Assembly (NCBI GenBank): GCA_947179485.1
Contig: OX359250.1
Location: 30,328,654 to 30,392,653, forward strand
Length of the DNA: 64,000 nucleotides
From: Allacma fusca
Taxonomy: Eukaryota; Arthropoda; Collembola; Symphypleona; Sminthuridae
Direction of reading: 5' to 3'
The position numbers and the translations under genes are program-made. Position 1 is the first letter of the stretch, and each line of letters starts with the position of its first letter. The notes under the pieces are model-generated. The model was not told the DNA's origin and searched no databases. It saw nothing but the letters and a program-made list of their open reading frames with translations. Positions 1 through 11,772 of this stretch are shown piece by piece.

Positions 1-623
1 TACCAAATGTACACTAACAATATCTAAGGCAGCTTCAGCTTCATGAATAAAATACAGGACCACAGACCTAAACAAGCAAATCTCATGTCTAGTAAAAATT
101 CACAAGGTGGATGAGGCTTATCAGCAGGTATACTGTTTTTACACACGGAGCTTTCAGTATACATAGGTCTACACAGTCATCGCTTGTAATATGTAGGTAT
201 CTATACATACACTATCCTATGAATTACAGAAATGACTACGCGTGTATACTTTCTAGATGGGGACATACAGATCTATAAATAATCAAAATGAAATTAGTAA
301 CCGTGGGAGTAGTAACAATAACAATAAACATGGGACACTATCAGTCTGTTTTGTTTCCAGTAAGTACATAAGCATGTGTGTTTAAAAGTAGCCTATACAA
401 TCACTGATTGTGAGCAACCTCCACCCACCGTGGGTTAAAAGTAATTGGCATGGACATGGCTAACAACACTAATAGTAGCAGAACATGTGGAGTCGTGGGG
501 AATCAAAGGGGACAGCAGGAGAGTTGTCATATCTCGTTTCCGGACATTTCAGGTGAAATTTCGCAGGTTGACAACGCATCTTCCGAAGGTAATGCTGATG
601 TTGTCTGCCCGTAAATACAGACG

Positions 624-639
624 CACACACACACACACA
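624..639. repeat. (CA)n microsatellite, 8 units
   Basis: An uninterrupted CA dinucleotide run. It is the first of many CA/GT runs in the window and creates the Thr/His or Val/Cys strings in overlapping spurious open frames. Confidence 0.9.
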
Positions 640-1595
640 ACTCCATGGGATGTGTCCTGGCTTGATTAAGAGAGTGTGTGTAACAAATATCAAGGGCTGG
701 AGGAAAAATGACATCAAAGCACACAAAGTTGTCTCTTTTACCTGTCCGTATGTATCTATGTATGTACATATGTATATCTGCTAGATCAAGCACATACATA
801 CGTATGTATGCTCTCATATGAGCCTACTTGGCCAATTTGTTGAGCTCAAGTCCAATTTCCTGTCTTCTCGCTATGTGCTTCGACTTCATCGTCCTAGCTC
901 CCATTTAATTCATATTACCCGAAGTTACATTCATACTTGGACAATGAGCTTGTGAGGCAATGTCAGAATTAAATCTAAATGTGAATCGTATCTATTACTT
1001 TACAACAATAACAGAAATCCCTGTGTGCTCTTTTGTTAACATGGAGAGTAATAATTATAAAATGTAAGTAATCGCCCATAAAAACATTCCGCGACTTCCA
1101 GAACACGACACCTGCCCATCAGTGCTAACTTGTGATTGAAATGTGAAAACCACAATCGTGCGGATGATACAACAATGATCCGATAGATTCAGTCAGGATC
1201 ATTGCATTGTAAAATAGTATAAAGGGGAAAACTAAGTAACTCAATGCCCCTTTGGCAACGGGATTGTAAACTTATAGATACTATCAGACCGACAGTAATA
1301 ATTTTATTGTAAGTGTGCATAAAGTTTTAGTTCCACTTTGATTTGTTTATGTTTTAGCTGAATGTGACTGAGCATGTAAAATATTTTGCAACTAAGATGT
1401 AACAAACTTTTGACATTGTAAACTCGGCTATGCTAGGAGAGAAGATGGATTTTAGATATAAAGATTAAATGGAAGGTAGTGGCAATATTACGAGCGGACG
1501 TTCTTCATTCACCTTTTTCTCATCCTCTAAAACAAAGTACAGATGAATTAATGGGCTGGTCAACAATGTTTTCGTATTTCAACTTTTGAGGTTTC

Positions 1596-1626
1596 CATCT
1601 CCCCCCCTCTCTCTGTCTCTCTCATT
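1596..1626. repeat. Polypyrimidine C/T tract
   Basis: A C run followed by CT repeats interrupted once by GT. It is the only pyrimidine-on-plus simple tract of this kind seen left of the genes; the GA tracts on the right side of the window all have purines on the plus strand. Confidence 0.8.
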
Positions 1627-2080
1627 CAAAGTTTATGAAAGCAATTCTTACGCAATTAAAACAACACCAGCCGTGACTTCCCAACGATAGACATGGAAAT
1701 GGTGGAGCATTCCCAACACGCATGTAAATCATCTACCTGTATGTAATTACGCGAAAAAGTGCAAGATGAAAAACGTGATTCCAGGCTCTAATGTGTTAGA
1801 ATACAGATAGCTTTCGTACCACAGTTTTCATTCTGGTCTTACAATGACGTTTTGTTTCTTCATTGCACAGAGTAGATTCCCATCGAATTGCATTTCATTA
1901 AAATGAAGTAATAAATGTCCAGCGACCACTGGGGTTTTGTTTGTAACTCAAAGTATTTTAGGTTTTATTTTTGTTCATTGATATAGGAATCCAGGATTGT
2001 TCTTATTTTTGTAGGGGACCGACTGAACTAGATTTATTTTTTATGATACTTTTCATCCTCATTTTTTATAATAAGGGTGA

Positions 2081-2470
2081 AAGGGTGGCCAGAGTCATTT
2101 GCCTCTAGTCTATGCAAGGGGGTGATGCCTAAAATATTTGACTCACCTAGTTTATAGTAAATTTTGTTTCAGATTTCCCCAAATTAATTCATTGGCCTGG
2201 GTGAGTCAATATTTGGGGTCACAGGAGTTACAAACTTGAAACAAAGTTGGAATTTTCAGAGGATTTCAAAATTACCAGTTTTTATTTCTGTAAAAATGTT
2301 TTGAGAGCACATATTTACGCTAATTTGTCGGAAATTTTTTGAGATTGCAAGTGAAACATTTGATTGGTCTCTGGGTTGAGGGGAGAATTGTGAACTTGAC
2401 CTGCAAAAATAGGGAGGAAGGTTGGGGAGAGTTCAGCCTCAGGAGGATTGTTGGGAAGATGCGCAGGAGA
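2081..2470 (+). repeat. Diverged interspersed repeat, family R1, copy 1
   Basis: This block aligns by eye with 4606-4994. Shared landmarks in the same order include GACTCA(C/T), AAAATATTTGA, CCTAGTTT, a stretch with TCAATATTT and GGTCACAG/GGATCACAG, then GGATTTCAAAAT, a TTTGAT(T/A)GG(T/C)CTC segment and AGGAGGA(T/G)(A/T)TTG near the right end. Identity is far from perfect, so insertion is old. No open frame spans it, and no terminal repeat or target-site duplication was found. It is probably a non-autonomous transposon relic; class unknown. Confidence 0.7.
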
Positions 2471-2644
2471 ATAAATGTTTATATTGCTTTATAGTTTTAT
2501 GCAAGACATGGCCGAAAAGCTTCCTTTCAGATCTTTTTCAAGTAATCAGTTTCAAAATTAATTAAGTCTTAAATTTATATTGAATTTACCATGAGTGTTT
2601 CCAGGTTGCATTTTAAGCCATTACTGTGAAAAGGTCACTTTTTC

Positions 2645-2790
2645 GGTAACCAGGACCAAGGGTAGCGTGGTAAAGTAGTCATCTGCCTGCCGAATGATCG
2701 ACGGTCAAAATTTACGATACACCACTCTGGTCACTCAAGAGATGCACACGAGGTTGCACTCAGAGAAATGTAACCATAATCTGAAAGTAC
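2645..2790 (+). repeat. Possible tRNA-derived SINE relic
   Basis: From about 2659 the sequence reads like a degraded tRNA 5' half: TAGCGTGGTAAAGTAG resembles a D-arm/A-box, followed by a GCCTGCCGAATGATCGAC anticodon-arm-like segment. A GGTCAAAATTTACGATACAC stretch sits where a B-box (GGTTCGANTCC) would lie but matches it poorly. A short unrelated body follows. The cloverleaf cannot be closed cleanly and no second copy was found in the window, so this is a weak call. The alternative is chance resemblance. Confidence 0.25.
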
Positions 2791-4605
2791 TATAATGAAC
2801 CTGTAGCGGACGTCTCTATCACGGAGCCGAACTAACAAGAAGCTGCCCGTCTACAGGGAAATTCCAGTCTAATTACTTAACTCTTTCAAATCTGATATTC
2901 TCTCCTGTGTACCTCTGTCCTGTTTCAAGTCTGAGTCTGATGCGTGAGTAGAAATAACACAACAATAATTCTAAGGTCTCCTTTGATATGCCCGCTGGGT
3001 TAACTAATAGCAGTTTACAGATGAGGACCGGTCTCTCATTTGTACGTGAAAAATAAAGTTGGTCAGGAAACCTTGAGTGTAGCCAAAACCCGGAGTATAA
3101 ACTGTCATGTTACTTAAAAAAAAATATTAATTCACAGGGAATACGGACAACACTCCTTGTTTTATTTATAAAGCTTTCAGCTTTGTAATTTGCATATTGC
3201 AGGAAAATCAAAGTGATTTCTAATGTAGGTATAAATACCATAAAAACTATTTATAGTTTAATTCGTCTCATAAAGCTGCTAAACTAGAATTTAAAAAATC
3301 TCCAATAAAATCTCTTGAACACTCTGCCCGACCGCCTGTATTTGTTTAATCAGTGGGTTTTATTTTATTGGATTTAATTAACAACTAGAGAAGGAGTCTG
3401 TGGATTGTCCTCAAGCAAGTTACCTTATTTGCATTCTTGCACCCACTGATTGAACGGAACGACATTTTTTTTCTAGATTATCGTCGCAACCTTTCAATCT
3501 TCTTGTATCGTCAATCTGCAAAGAATTTCTCTACAAGTTTGTACTCAATGTTTCAATGTGGGCTAGGATGTTACGCAAGTATTTCACTCGTTGAGTATCT
3601 ACCTCAAAGGGAAAAGTTTATGGGATTTTCCTGGGGAAATTCTTAAATGTTTTAACGTCAAGTAATAATTATTGTTTTACCTTACGTAGGCTAGGTAAAG
3701 GCAAAAATAGTAAAATGTGAGAGTACACACATTCCTATAATTTTCCCTTCCTAAGCATTCAGTCCATGCGGAGGAACAAATGGATGAACATGTGAAGAAA
3801 TTGAATACTACGGAAGTTACCATCTAAAATGAGCCTTTGCTGGTCTGTGGGAGACTGAGAATCTGCACAAGTATTAAAATCAGACACAGCGGATGCCAAA
3901 TTTTTATGTAAAAATCCTTACGTTAGGTTGAAAAACTGTCCGGCGTGAAGTTTTTATTTTGCATGGGTTCAATGTATAATTATTTTATGCAATGATTTAC
4001 TAGCTTGCGCGAAATTGGTTCTAAAGTTTTGAATTAAACTCCTGCTGGCATAAATATATTTTTGTTTTCTTGATTTTTGCATCTTCCCGGAAATCATAGA
4101 ACACTCCTAGATTGAAGATTAGATAGTGTAAGTATGTAGTATAAATGTGTATAGTACTGCATTGTTTTGAAACGTCCTGATTTATTTCATCCCGTTTCTC
4201 ATTTTGAGAGCATAAAATGTTCAACATGTATCCTGTGAAAGTTACTTCAGCGGAAATATATTACAGTTAACACCTGCTTTATAAAAAAAAGAAGTAAATC
4301 TGACATTACAACCTTTCTTAGGATTTCAGACGAAATTGAAAACAGTATTGATTTTTGTATCAATGAGTAATACGATTATATGGGAAACCTAAGGTTTTCA
4401 GTTAACCAGAAAGCGTAGTATTATGTTTCAGCACGACACGGAAAGAGGAAAACTTACTTTTAGATTGCATATAGATACTACTACATTAGCTTCGTACCCA
4501 TCCCTCTGCATTTACCCCAATCACAAAGGAAATCAAAAGGGCGTCGGAGGAAAGGGAAAAAGTGCATTATAAATGTAAATTGAATGAATCGATTTTTCCA
4601 AGTTG

Positions 4606-5210
4606 TGGATGGTGACCAGAATCATTTGCTGCCCCCGCTTCTACCCCATGTGTGCAAAGGACTGACTCATAAAATATTTGATTCCCCTAGTTTGTAGGTA
4701 ATTTAATTCTTCTTTTCTAAAATTTACTTCATTGACCAGAGTCAATATTTCGGATCACAGGGGTTGCAAATGTAAGCAAAGTCGGCATTTACGTTGGATT
4801 TCAAAATAATCAATTTTTTATTCCAATAAACACAATTTCCAAGAATATTTTGCCCCTCATTTTTAGGAAATTTTCCATTGAGATATTTGATAGGCCTCTC
4901 CGTTGAGAATTGTGATTATATCTTTAAAAATAGGGAGCTAGTTTGAGAGCAATTCAGGTCAGGAGGAGATTGACGAAGATGTGTAAGAGGAGCAATTTTT
5001 GATCTTACCATGGAATATCTAATAAAAAAATGGAAATCCTATAAAAACTCTAATTTTGCTTCAAATTGTGAACCCTGTGGATTTTAAAATTGACCCAGTT
5101 CAATGAATTATATAAAATCTGGAACAGCTGCAAACTAAGGGAATCACGTATTTTATGAGTAATTTGCTTATCTGGGCTAGATTGGGGGAAGCAAAGGATT
5201 CAGATCACCC
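4606..5210. repeat. Foldback member of repeat family R1 (copy 2 plus inverted arm)
   Basis: The left part (4606-4994) is a direct copy of family R1 as at 2081-2470. The right part (about 5030-5210) is a further copy of the family's first 200 bp in reverse orientation. Its reverse complement shows the same ordered landmarks: TTTGCTTCCCCC, ACTCATAAAATACGTGATTCCC, TAGTTTG, CAGATTTTATA, TTCATTGA, CAGGG and AAGCAAA. The arms flank a centre of about 210 bp also found in copy 1, giving a large imperfect inverted repeat. It could be a foldback element whose other copies lost one arm, or two copies inserted tail to tail. Confidence 0.65.
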
Positions 5211-7638
5211 TGAACGTTGTTGGCTTGATTTATGAATTGTATATGTGCACATGTATCTACACACAGGTACATATGTACTTACCCCCGACGAATAAAAAGG
5301 TAACGTGAGACTCATGAAGATAAATTAATGCTTTTGTACTGTATCTTGTGAAGCCTCCGAAAGCATCACCTCTAGGTTACGGTTTCCATCTATACATACT
5401 ATAAATAATGGATCCCACTACAAAAGGGTGTAAGTGCATGGGATTTCATATAATTATGTATATTTACATGACAAATTGTGCAACACATAGTACTGCAACG
5501 GAAGCCACAGATAGCTGTCAGTCTTCGTCGGAAATATGCAATGGAATTAGCAACTTCATCCCTCCTTGAGTAAGTTCCTTTTGTGGGATAAAACTGTCAA
5601 GAATAAATTAATAATAATTAAGCATGTACACTCCGTTGGGAATCTCAAAGATGGTTTGGTATTCTACTATAATACTTGTCTCAAATTGATAAGCTTGATC
5701 ATGATTTTGATGAAAAACAAGTTACACTATGTCAGCTTCGTGCTCGTGAAAGCAATCGATGGAAATGGCTTTCACTCCCATTTAAATTCTTCCTTATGAC
5801 TTATTTTAAGCATGCAAATTATACCTCGTGAAGTAAACCCAGAGATATGCATACACACATACGTCTTTAATTATTCACAACTTGTCGCATTCTCACTGCA
5901 GTCCATCATTACAGCAGCTCGGGTTCAGAGGAAAGAAATTACTATTTCCTTTCCTTACCTGAAGCATTTCCCTTGGCCTTTTTCTCTTCCGAGCGGAGTA
6001 TCAGTATTCCCCTAGATACTGTATTCCACACATGTACGTACATATGTATCTACCCATAATATATAATATAGTAGTTAGACTTCCACACAGCACTATTAAG
6101 AACATATTTTTTGTGAAACAGCACAAATTCCCAGCTTTTCTTCCAAGCCCAATCAAACCTACGCATACATGCATAATGTGCTGTGCTTCTGCCTTTACTA
6201 GAAATAAAAACTGTCGGTATGATAATTACTTTTTCTATTTCATTCTACGTATGAACTATGAATTTTTAATTGCGTTGATGGTTGATGCGCATAATTTCTT
6301 TCCGTGTGAAGAATTATTGCGGATTTTAAAATGTAATTATTGCTACGCTACATTCATGAGATTTGAGTAAAAATTGAAGCCATATTTCAAATTGTGAAGG
6401 AGTAAGAGGGTTACTATGTTCTATACCCTGAAAAATGGAGAAGTACGTAGGCACTACACGCATGTTGTTGTACTTGAAGAGAGTGAACTTCAAATGTAAA
6501 CTGAGAGAATGACGAGAGGGGAATATAAGGTAAAAGGTGATGCTGTACTTATTTGCTACAGGAATATAATAAAGCCATGTCGTAAATTCAATGGAAAGCC
6601 ATACAACTCCTGAAATGGGAATTATATTTCAGAACAGACCTCATAGAACCATTGTCCATTTCATTACGGTCCTGGCCACAGAATCATTTACAGCTCCAGT
6701 GACAGCCAATTTGATGGTACAGGAATGACTGGATTTGATTGATGCACACACTGTCCACCTTTCTTTATATCTTGCTGCGGCAGAAACCTTTGCTATTTTC
6801 AGCACATGTCAATTCCCCTTCTCACTTCTCACCCACCTAACAATGAGCTCCAATGGAAATCGAAAGTTGGTGTCCACGCTACGCCTGAATTTCTAGTGAA
6901 TCAAAGTTTTCATCAGGGCCAACACTATTTTTGCATCTATGCATGATTTACAAGGCAGTTAGTAGAGTTTCTGTGCTGGTGAATGAACCTTAGGAAATAG
7001 CTTCATTTCGCAATAGCATACTATACAGGAAAATATTATAATGGAATAAAAGGAAAGTGGGGGTAAATTTTTAACATACGTTGAGTTCATGGAGTTACGC
7101 TTTCACAACCATGAACCATTCGTTATTCAAATAAACAAAAATCTGTTTAGAGCAATAATAAATTATTAGTAGGAAGCTGACTTACTCCTGGTTCGAAATT
7201 TAAATTAGATTTCTACGGGAAATAAACAAAAGCTTACGCCATGTAACTATACCTTTAATCTTTACTAACATCATTAATCTACTAGTCAGTCCATTTTACT
7301 TTCATCCACTTCCCCTCCCAAAGATTATTACCTACGTTTTGCAATAATTGCAATACTAACATAGATTAAGCTCAAAACAATCCATGCACACAATGAGAAC
7401 TCAGGGAAATAAGAGACCTCAAATAATTTATTATTAAAGTCCGAATACGATTCTGTCCAATGATAACCTTCTAATTTAGAAACCTGAAAGTTACGATTGA
7501 TTTTGCAGTGACATTATTATTTTCTACCGCAGTCCCTTCACCTATATTATACATAGTTCAAAACAAATACAACTTTTTTAAACTTTCAGGGAAATAGAAT
7601 TTTTAATATTATTATTACTCTTATTTAATTGAATCAAA

Positions 7639-8870
7639 ATGTCCGTACAAAGAGACACTCGTTCAAGGTCCGACAACCCTGACAGGCACTATGGTATGTC
7701 CGCGACAAAGCTCAACCTCGGATATGACTGGCCCTATCAAATATCCATTGACTGTAAGTAATCAATTATTGTTAATTAAATATGAATTATTTTTAACTGA
7801 AATTAATCTAATCTCGTACAACTTCACTACTTTTACACTGCTAAGTGCGCAAGTCTCCCAAGCCAAAAATTGCCTTTTGGAGCGGGATGGAGCGTGAATA
7901 TTATCCGGAAAAGCCGGGTCATACTAGGATGGGAGTTGAATTTGCAATGAATTGTGCTCCTGGAGATGTACCCAATCCCAGTTACTATCCCTCTCCTTTA
8001 GGAGTGACTAAGCCCATAAGTCTTCTAGGCTTCGGCATCGGCGGTCTCCTTGGACCAAGGTTCTCAAGAGATTTGTTTACAGACACTCCTGACCCGGGTC
8101 AGTATCAGAATACGAACGTGACCCCCAGAACTCTCCAGGGTCACATGATGCCACCCGACATCAATGACCAGATTCTCAGATGGCAATGCCGCATTGGTTT
8201 CGGAAGTGCGAATACTGTGTCAAGGTTTGGAATCGAACGGTTTGATGTACCTCCGGGGTAAGTTACACCTACCACTTATTACCAGTTTCATCCCCTTAAT
8301 AAAAGAGGGAATCCATAGGCTATGTGTATTTTGAGCATGTTAAAGGCAGGGATGATAAAGGGAATATAATAAATCTGAATTTTTCTACCTCTCTCCAGAC
8401 CAGGCTCGTACGAAGTAATGGAAATGAATAAATGTCCCAGCGTCAAGCGAGAAGAGGCATTTGGTTCCAAGCGTCGCCTATTACCCGCCGTCGTAACAGT
8501 CTGCATAGTTGACGGCGGTGAGAAATGTTGTGAGTGTGGAGAGGTTCAACTTGCCGATTATTATAGATCCAAGAGGAAACTTCGCCATCCCGAGAAGAAA
8601 CGGGCGTCAATTTTAGCAATTTGCAGAAAATGTTATTGCAGAGCTTGGAATGGCCACTTTCCCTACTGGGTTAAAGGCGACTTGAGTCGAATGTTTGAGA
8701 AAGCCCGTCATTGTAACTACATCCATGACCATCAAAAACTCCATCAATTCATGCATAAAACAACGTGCAAAGACGTTAAGAAACTAACCATGAAAGAAGT
8801 CGTGCTTAACAAATACTACAAAGACTGTTGTCCTCCGGAGTTCAACTTCGGTGGGAAAAGCAAGGCCTAG
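7639..8870 (+). CDS. SHIPPO-repeat (sperm-tail PG-rich) protein with Cys/His-rich C-terminal tail
   Basis: Three coding exons, 7639-7753, 7846-8257 and 8399-8870, encode 332 residues. Introns of 92 and 141 bp have GTAAGT donors and pyrimidine-rich acceptors, and both junctions keep the frame. SHIPPO-type motifs are visible: PDPGQY (120-125), VPPGPGSY (173-180, rebuilt exactly across intron 2) and a degenerate PNPSYY (81-86). Proteins of this family line microtubules of sperm tails and cilia, so an axonemal role is inferred. The tail is unusual for a PG-repeat protein: CCEC at 219-222 pairs with CRKCYC at 251-256 as a zinc-ribbon-like knuckle pair. A basic segment lies between them, and a further His/Cys cluster (H280, C281, H285, C299, C319, C320) follows. 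The start is the ATG heading exon 1; no upstream exon was found. No canonical AATAAA lies within 170 bp of the stop. The gene model is solid, the exact ortholog unknown. Confidence 0.85.
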
Positions 8871-10079
8871 TTACTCCAAAATGAATCCTCCTATACAATA
8901 ATTAACCTCTTCATTATATGTACCTCCTGAAAGTTCCCAGTTTTACTTTCGCAAAGTCCGTCCACAGAAATACTCCTTAGCTCCCATTCATATACCTTGT
9001 AACCTGTTCCTCATTCAAAATTTATGTACCTATCTTTAATCTCCAGTGATGTTTCAGTGTGTTAGAAAGCATATATGTATGCCCTTCAACGCATTTGCTT
9101 TTTCTACGTATACACACACACCGTCAATTCCATATTAAGCCCCTATTTCTCCCTGGAATATTTTTTTGTGTGCAAAATTTGTTACTCACTTTTGTCCTGC
9201 TCATTGTCTGTATAATATTATTTTCAAGTATCTACAAATACAGTCTCACTTGTCCGTTTCAATATTTTTATTTGCTCTTGGCTCACCTTCATTAAATTCC
9301 TTCATTTACTGTCCGTATGCATTTAATTACGTGCATCCATCTAATATGGTAACATTTATTACGGCAGTGGTAGCGTCTATTACGGCAGCGTTTTTTTTTT
9401 ACTATTTGCAGAACTTGGTAGACATTGGCTCGAGTTAGAGGTGCCAATCGAAGGGTTATGTTTTGCAAGGAGCAGCATCCCCGTGCTAATTTTAGACGTT
9501 ACTAATAAGGCCTGACGAACAATAGTAAGTACACAGTGTACAGTTAACTCTGGATATGAGGGCAGGCTTTATAAGGAAACGTGTATAAGAGGATTCTTTT
9601 TTTCGTCCGGACTCCCACACAAGCAGTGCATAATTCTGCCATGTAGATGGGAAAAAATACAAAATTTATTGTCCCGCAGGGGAATCCTTATAACAAAAGT
9701 TGACTGCACTAATTGATAATTTTTTTGCACATAAAATTAAAATACAAGTTCCGTGGTTTAAAAAAAAGCGTTCAAGGAACGGTTTCAATTTAAATTCCCA
9801 AGCGCCATCTATGAGAGGCTTCCCTACTTTGTTAAGTGTATTTTGTAAAGGACATTCAAATTTTGAACCGCGAATTCGAAAGGTTTCTTCGAAATTCGGA
9901 AAGAGGTGAAAGTGCGGTCAGAGTGTAATTTAAAAATTAAATTGTGTATTAATTAAATTAAAATTGACTGATATTTTTCAAGGATCGTATTACATTGTAC
10001 TTTACATTGCACAACTTTATTATCTGGTTTTTTGTTGATTTTGGATTATTTCGGGCATGTACAAAATATAAAGTGAAAT
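8871..10079. other. Intergenic spacer between the SHIPPO gene and MTG2
   Basis: About 1.2 kb with no supported gene. It must contain the 3' UTR of the upstream gene and the promoter/5' UTR of MTG2. Open frames at 9059-9438 are Leu/Phe/Ile-rich AT products without motifs. The part nearest MTG2 (about 9790-9905) is less AT-rich, with several TTCGAA/CGAATTCGAA-like stretches and one CTCF-like motif listed separately; no TATA box is obvious. Confidence 0.65.
9801..9815 (+). promoter_or_regulatory. Possible CTCF-like insulator motif
   Basis: The string AGCGCCATCTATGAG resembles the fly CTCF core AGCGCC(A/C)(C/T)CT. It lies in the spacer between two same-strand genes, about 265 bp before the MTG2 ATG, a typical position for a boundary or promoter-proximal element in insects. 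This is a single short motif match, so chance is a real alternative. A second similar core occurs at 61358-61369. Confidence 0.25.
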
Positions 10080-11696
10080 ATGAGGATATTTTATAGACTC
10101 GCAAATTCGAGCACAGCATTAATTCGTGTTGACAAAGGCAAATCCAAAACTGTGAGGGTAAGAATTTGAGAATATTTTTTATTTAATTATAATTGGTAAA
10201 TTATTGATGATTATTATTAAATTGATTAGTAATAATTTTATATTAATTGGAATGTTTAATAATTTGGAAAGGTACATTCCCCGAGTTCCGACAGGATTAC
10301 TTGTGTGAAAGCCATAATTTTAACATATTTGTTTTGTGTTAATTTGTGAAAGTAATGGTTACTACTTGGATTTTATATATCTCTTATCTCTTTTTTAGGC
10401 AAGTACATTTGTGGATCAGTTGAAACTCCGTGTGATTGGTGGGAAAGGCGGTGATGGTTGTGTTGCATTTACGAAACACTTTGCCAAAGAATATGCAGGG
10501 CCGGATGGGGGGAATGGAGGGAATGGAGGACATGTAATTTTTCAGGTGAGAAATAATTTGTGTGATCACTTCCAGTGGGGAGGGATCCCCGTGTTTGATT
10601 TTTTTGTGTAATTGTGTGAAAGGACATTTTTGTAAGTAGTTTGTGGATAATTAATTAAGGTTACTAAATTGTAGCCGACAAAGGAGATATCATCACTCGC
10701 AAATATCCCTTCCATTGTTCGAGCTGATAATGGGGAGCCGGGGAAAGCTGATAATTGTGATGGTAAAAATGCCAGTCCGACAATTATCCGGGTAATTACA
10801 ATAAAGATATTTGAATATATTTAGTAGAGGACAGTTCTTATGAACTTATAGAGCAATTATTTATTAACTGCTCTATTATGTTTACCTGCAGGTTCCTGAA
10901 GGGACTCTCATCCGTAATTCGGAAGATAGAAAACTAATTATAGATTTAATCGAGTCCCCTTTTCTAGCTGCTCGGGGTGGATTAGGAGGAAAAGGGAATA
11001 AATTTTTTACAACGGCTGTTAATCAGTCGCCAATGATTTGCGAGTACGGGTCACGTGGGGAGATCATGAATTACTTTCTGGAGATGGCAGTCATAGCACA
11101 TGTGGGATTAGTCGGGTACCCAAACGCTGGTAAATCGACGCTGTTGAGTGCGCTTACTAGAGCCAGGCCTAAGGTTGCCTCATACCCCTTTACTACTCTG
11201 AAACCAAATGTGGGAATAATTCCTTTCGACGACTTCAGCCAAATTCGAGGTAAGGTTTTTTATTGCTACTTTTCATTTGGAAAAAGTTGACTTATTTAAC
11301 TAGTTATTATAACACCTTGAAATTGTTTCAACAGTCGCAGATATACCAGGCCTAATAGAAGGAGCTTGGCGGAATAAAGGCTTGGGCCACGAATTTCTAC
11401 GACACATTCAAAGATGTGTATGCTTAATATATATTATAGATTTAACTTGGGATCCGGAAAAACAGTTGCAGGCGTTGAAGAATGAACTGAATATGTACGA
11501 TCCTACTCTGACGGAGAAACCTTCTATAGTTGTAGGTAATAAAATAGATTTAGAAGACGCGCAGATGAATTCGAATAATTTTCGAACGGACCTGAATATT
11601 TCTGGGAAGCATTCTGTAAATTTAAAGGCATTAATATCTTTAGTTAAGGATTTTTATGATGAAAGCAAAGAAAAAACATCAAACATTTTGTTGTGA
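10080..11696 (+). CDS. MTG2: Mitochondrial ribosome-associated GTPase 2 (Obg family, GTPBP5)
   Basis: Five coding exons, 10080-10157, 10399-10545, 10675-10791, 10892-11249 and 11335-11696, encode 353 residues; introns are 241, 129, 100 and 85 bp. The first 26 residues are basic and nearly free of acidic residues, consistent with a mitochondrial presequence. Residues 34-145 form the glycine-rich Obg fold ([34 protein letters not shown]). The G domain shows G1 GYPNAGKS (189-196), G2 TT (215-216), G3 DIPG (236-239) and G4 NKID (302-305). The Gly-rich arm and the KGNKFF block match MTG2 rather than its paralog GTPBP10. MTG2 acts late in assembly of the mitochondrial large ribosomal subunit. G5 reads SG (323-324) instead of the usual SA, and the C-terminus is short. 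It is tail to tail with the methyltransferase gene on the other strand. Confidence 0.93.
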
Positions 11697-11728
11697 CAGG
11701 CCCAATCAGGTGCTAGTTCTAATGTAAT

Positions 11729-11734
11729 AATAAA
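11729..11734 (+). promoter_or_regulatory. Polyadenylation signal AATAAA of MTG2
   Basis: A canonical AATAAA 33 bp after the MTG2 stop codon. Cleavage 10-30 bp downstream would give a 3' UTR of only about 50-70 nt and place the end inside the 3' region of the opposing gene. Confidence 0.6.
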
Positions 11735-11766
11735 AACCTTCTAAATATCTTACTGAATGATCGTCC

Positions 11767-11772
11767 TTTATT
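11767..11772 (-). promoter_or_regulatory. Polyadenylation signal AATAAA of the methyltransferase gene (minus strand)
   Basis: The plus strand reads TTTATT, which is AATAAA on the minus strand, about 70 bp after the stop codon of the methyltransferase. Cleavage 10-30 bp further on falls near 11740-11757, directly at the MTG2 3' end. Confidence 0.55.

Larger units (their letters stand above)
1..7638. other. Gene-free region left of the gene cluster
   Basis: No open frame here is long enough, or protein-like enough, to call a gene. The longest (6032-6370, plus strand, 112 codons) has no recognisable motif and an AT-driven composition (Tyr, Phe, Asn, Ile rich). The stretch holds a short CA microsatellite, a pyrimidine run, two members of a diverged interspersed repeat family and a possible SINE relic, each listed separately. 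The remainder is unremarkable AT-rich sequence. It could be intergenic or intronic DNA of a gene lying to the left. Confidence 0.7.

Noticed and set aside
6032-6370. 112-codon plus-strand frame
   Set aside because: No domain, no splice support and AT-driven composition; judged to be chance.
10411-11290. MTG2 segments as separate short genes
   Set aside because: They are exons; joined at GT..AG introns they give one continuous Obg-type GTPase. Labelling it GTPBP10 was also considered, but the Gly-rich arm and KGN block fit MTG2.
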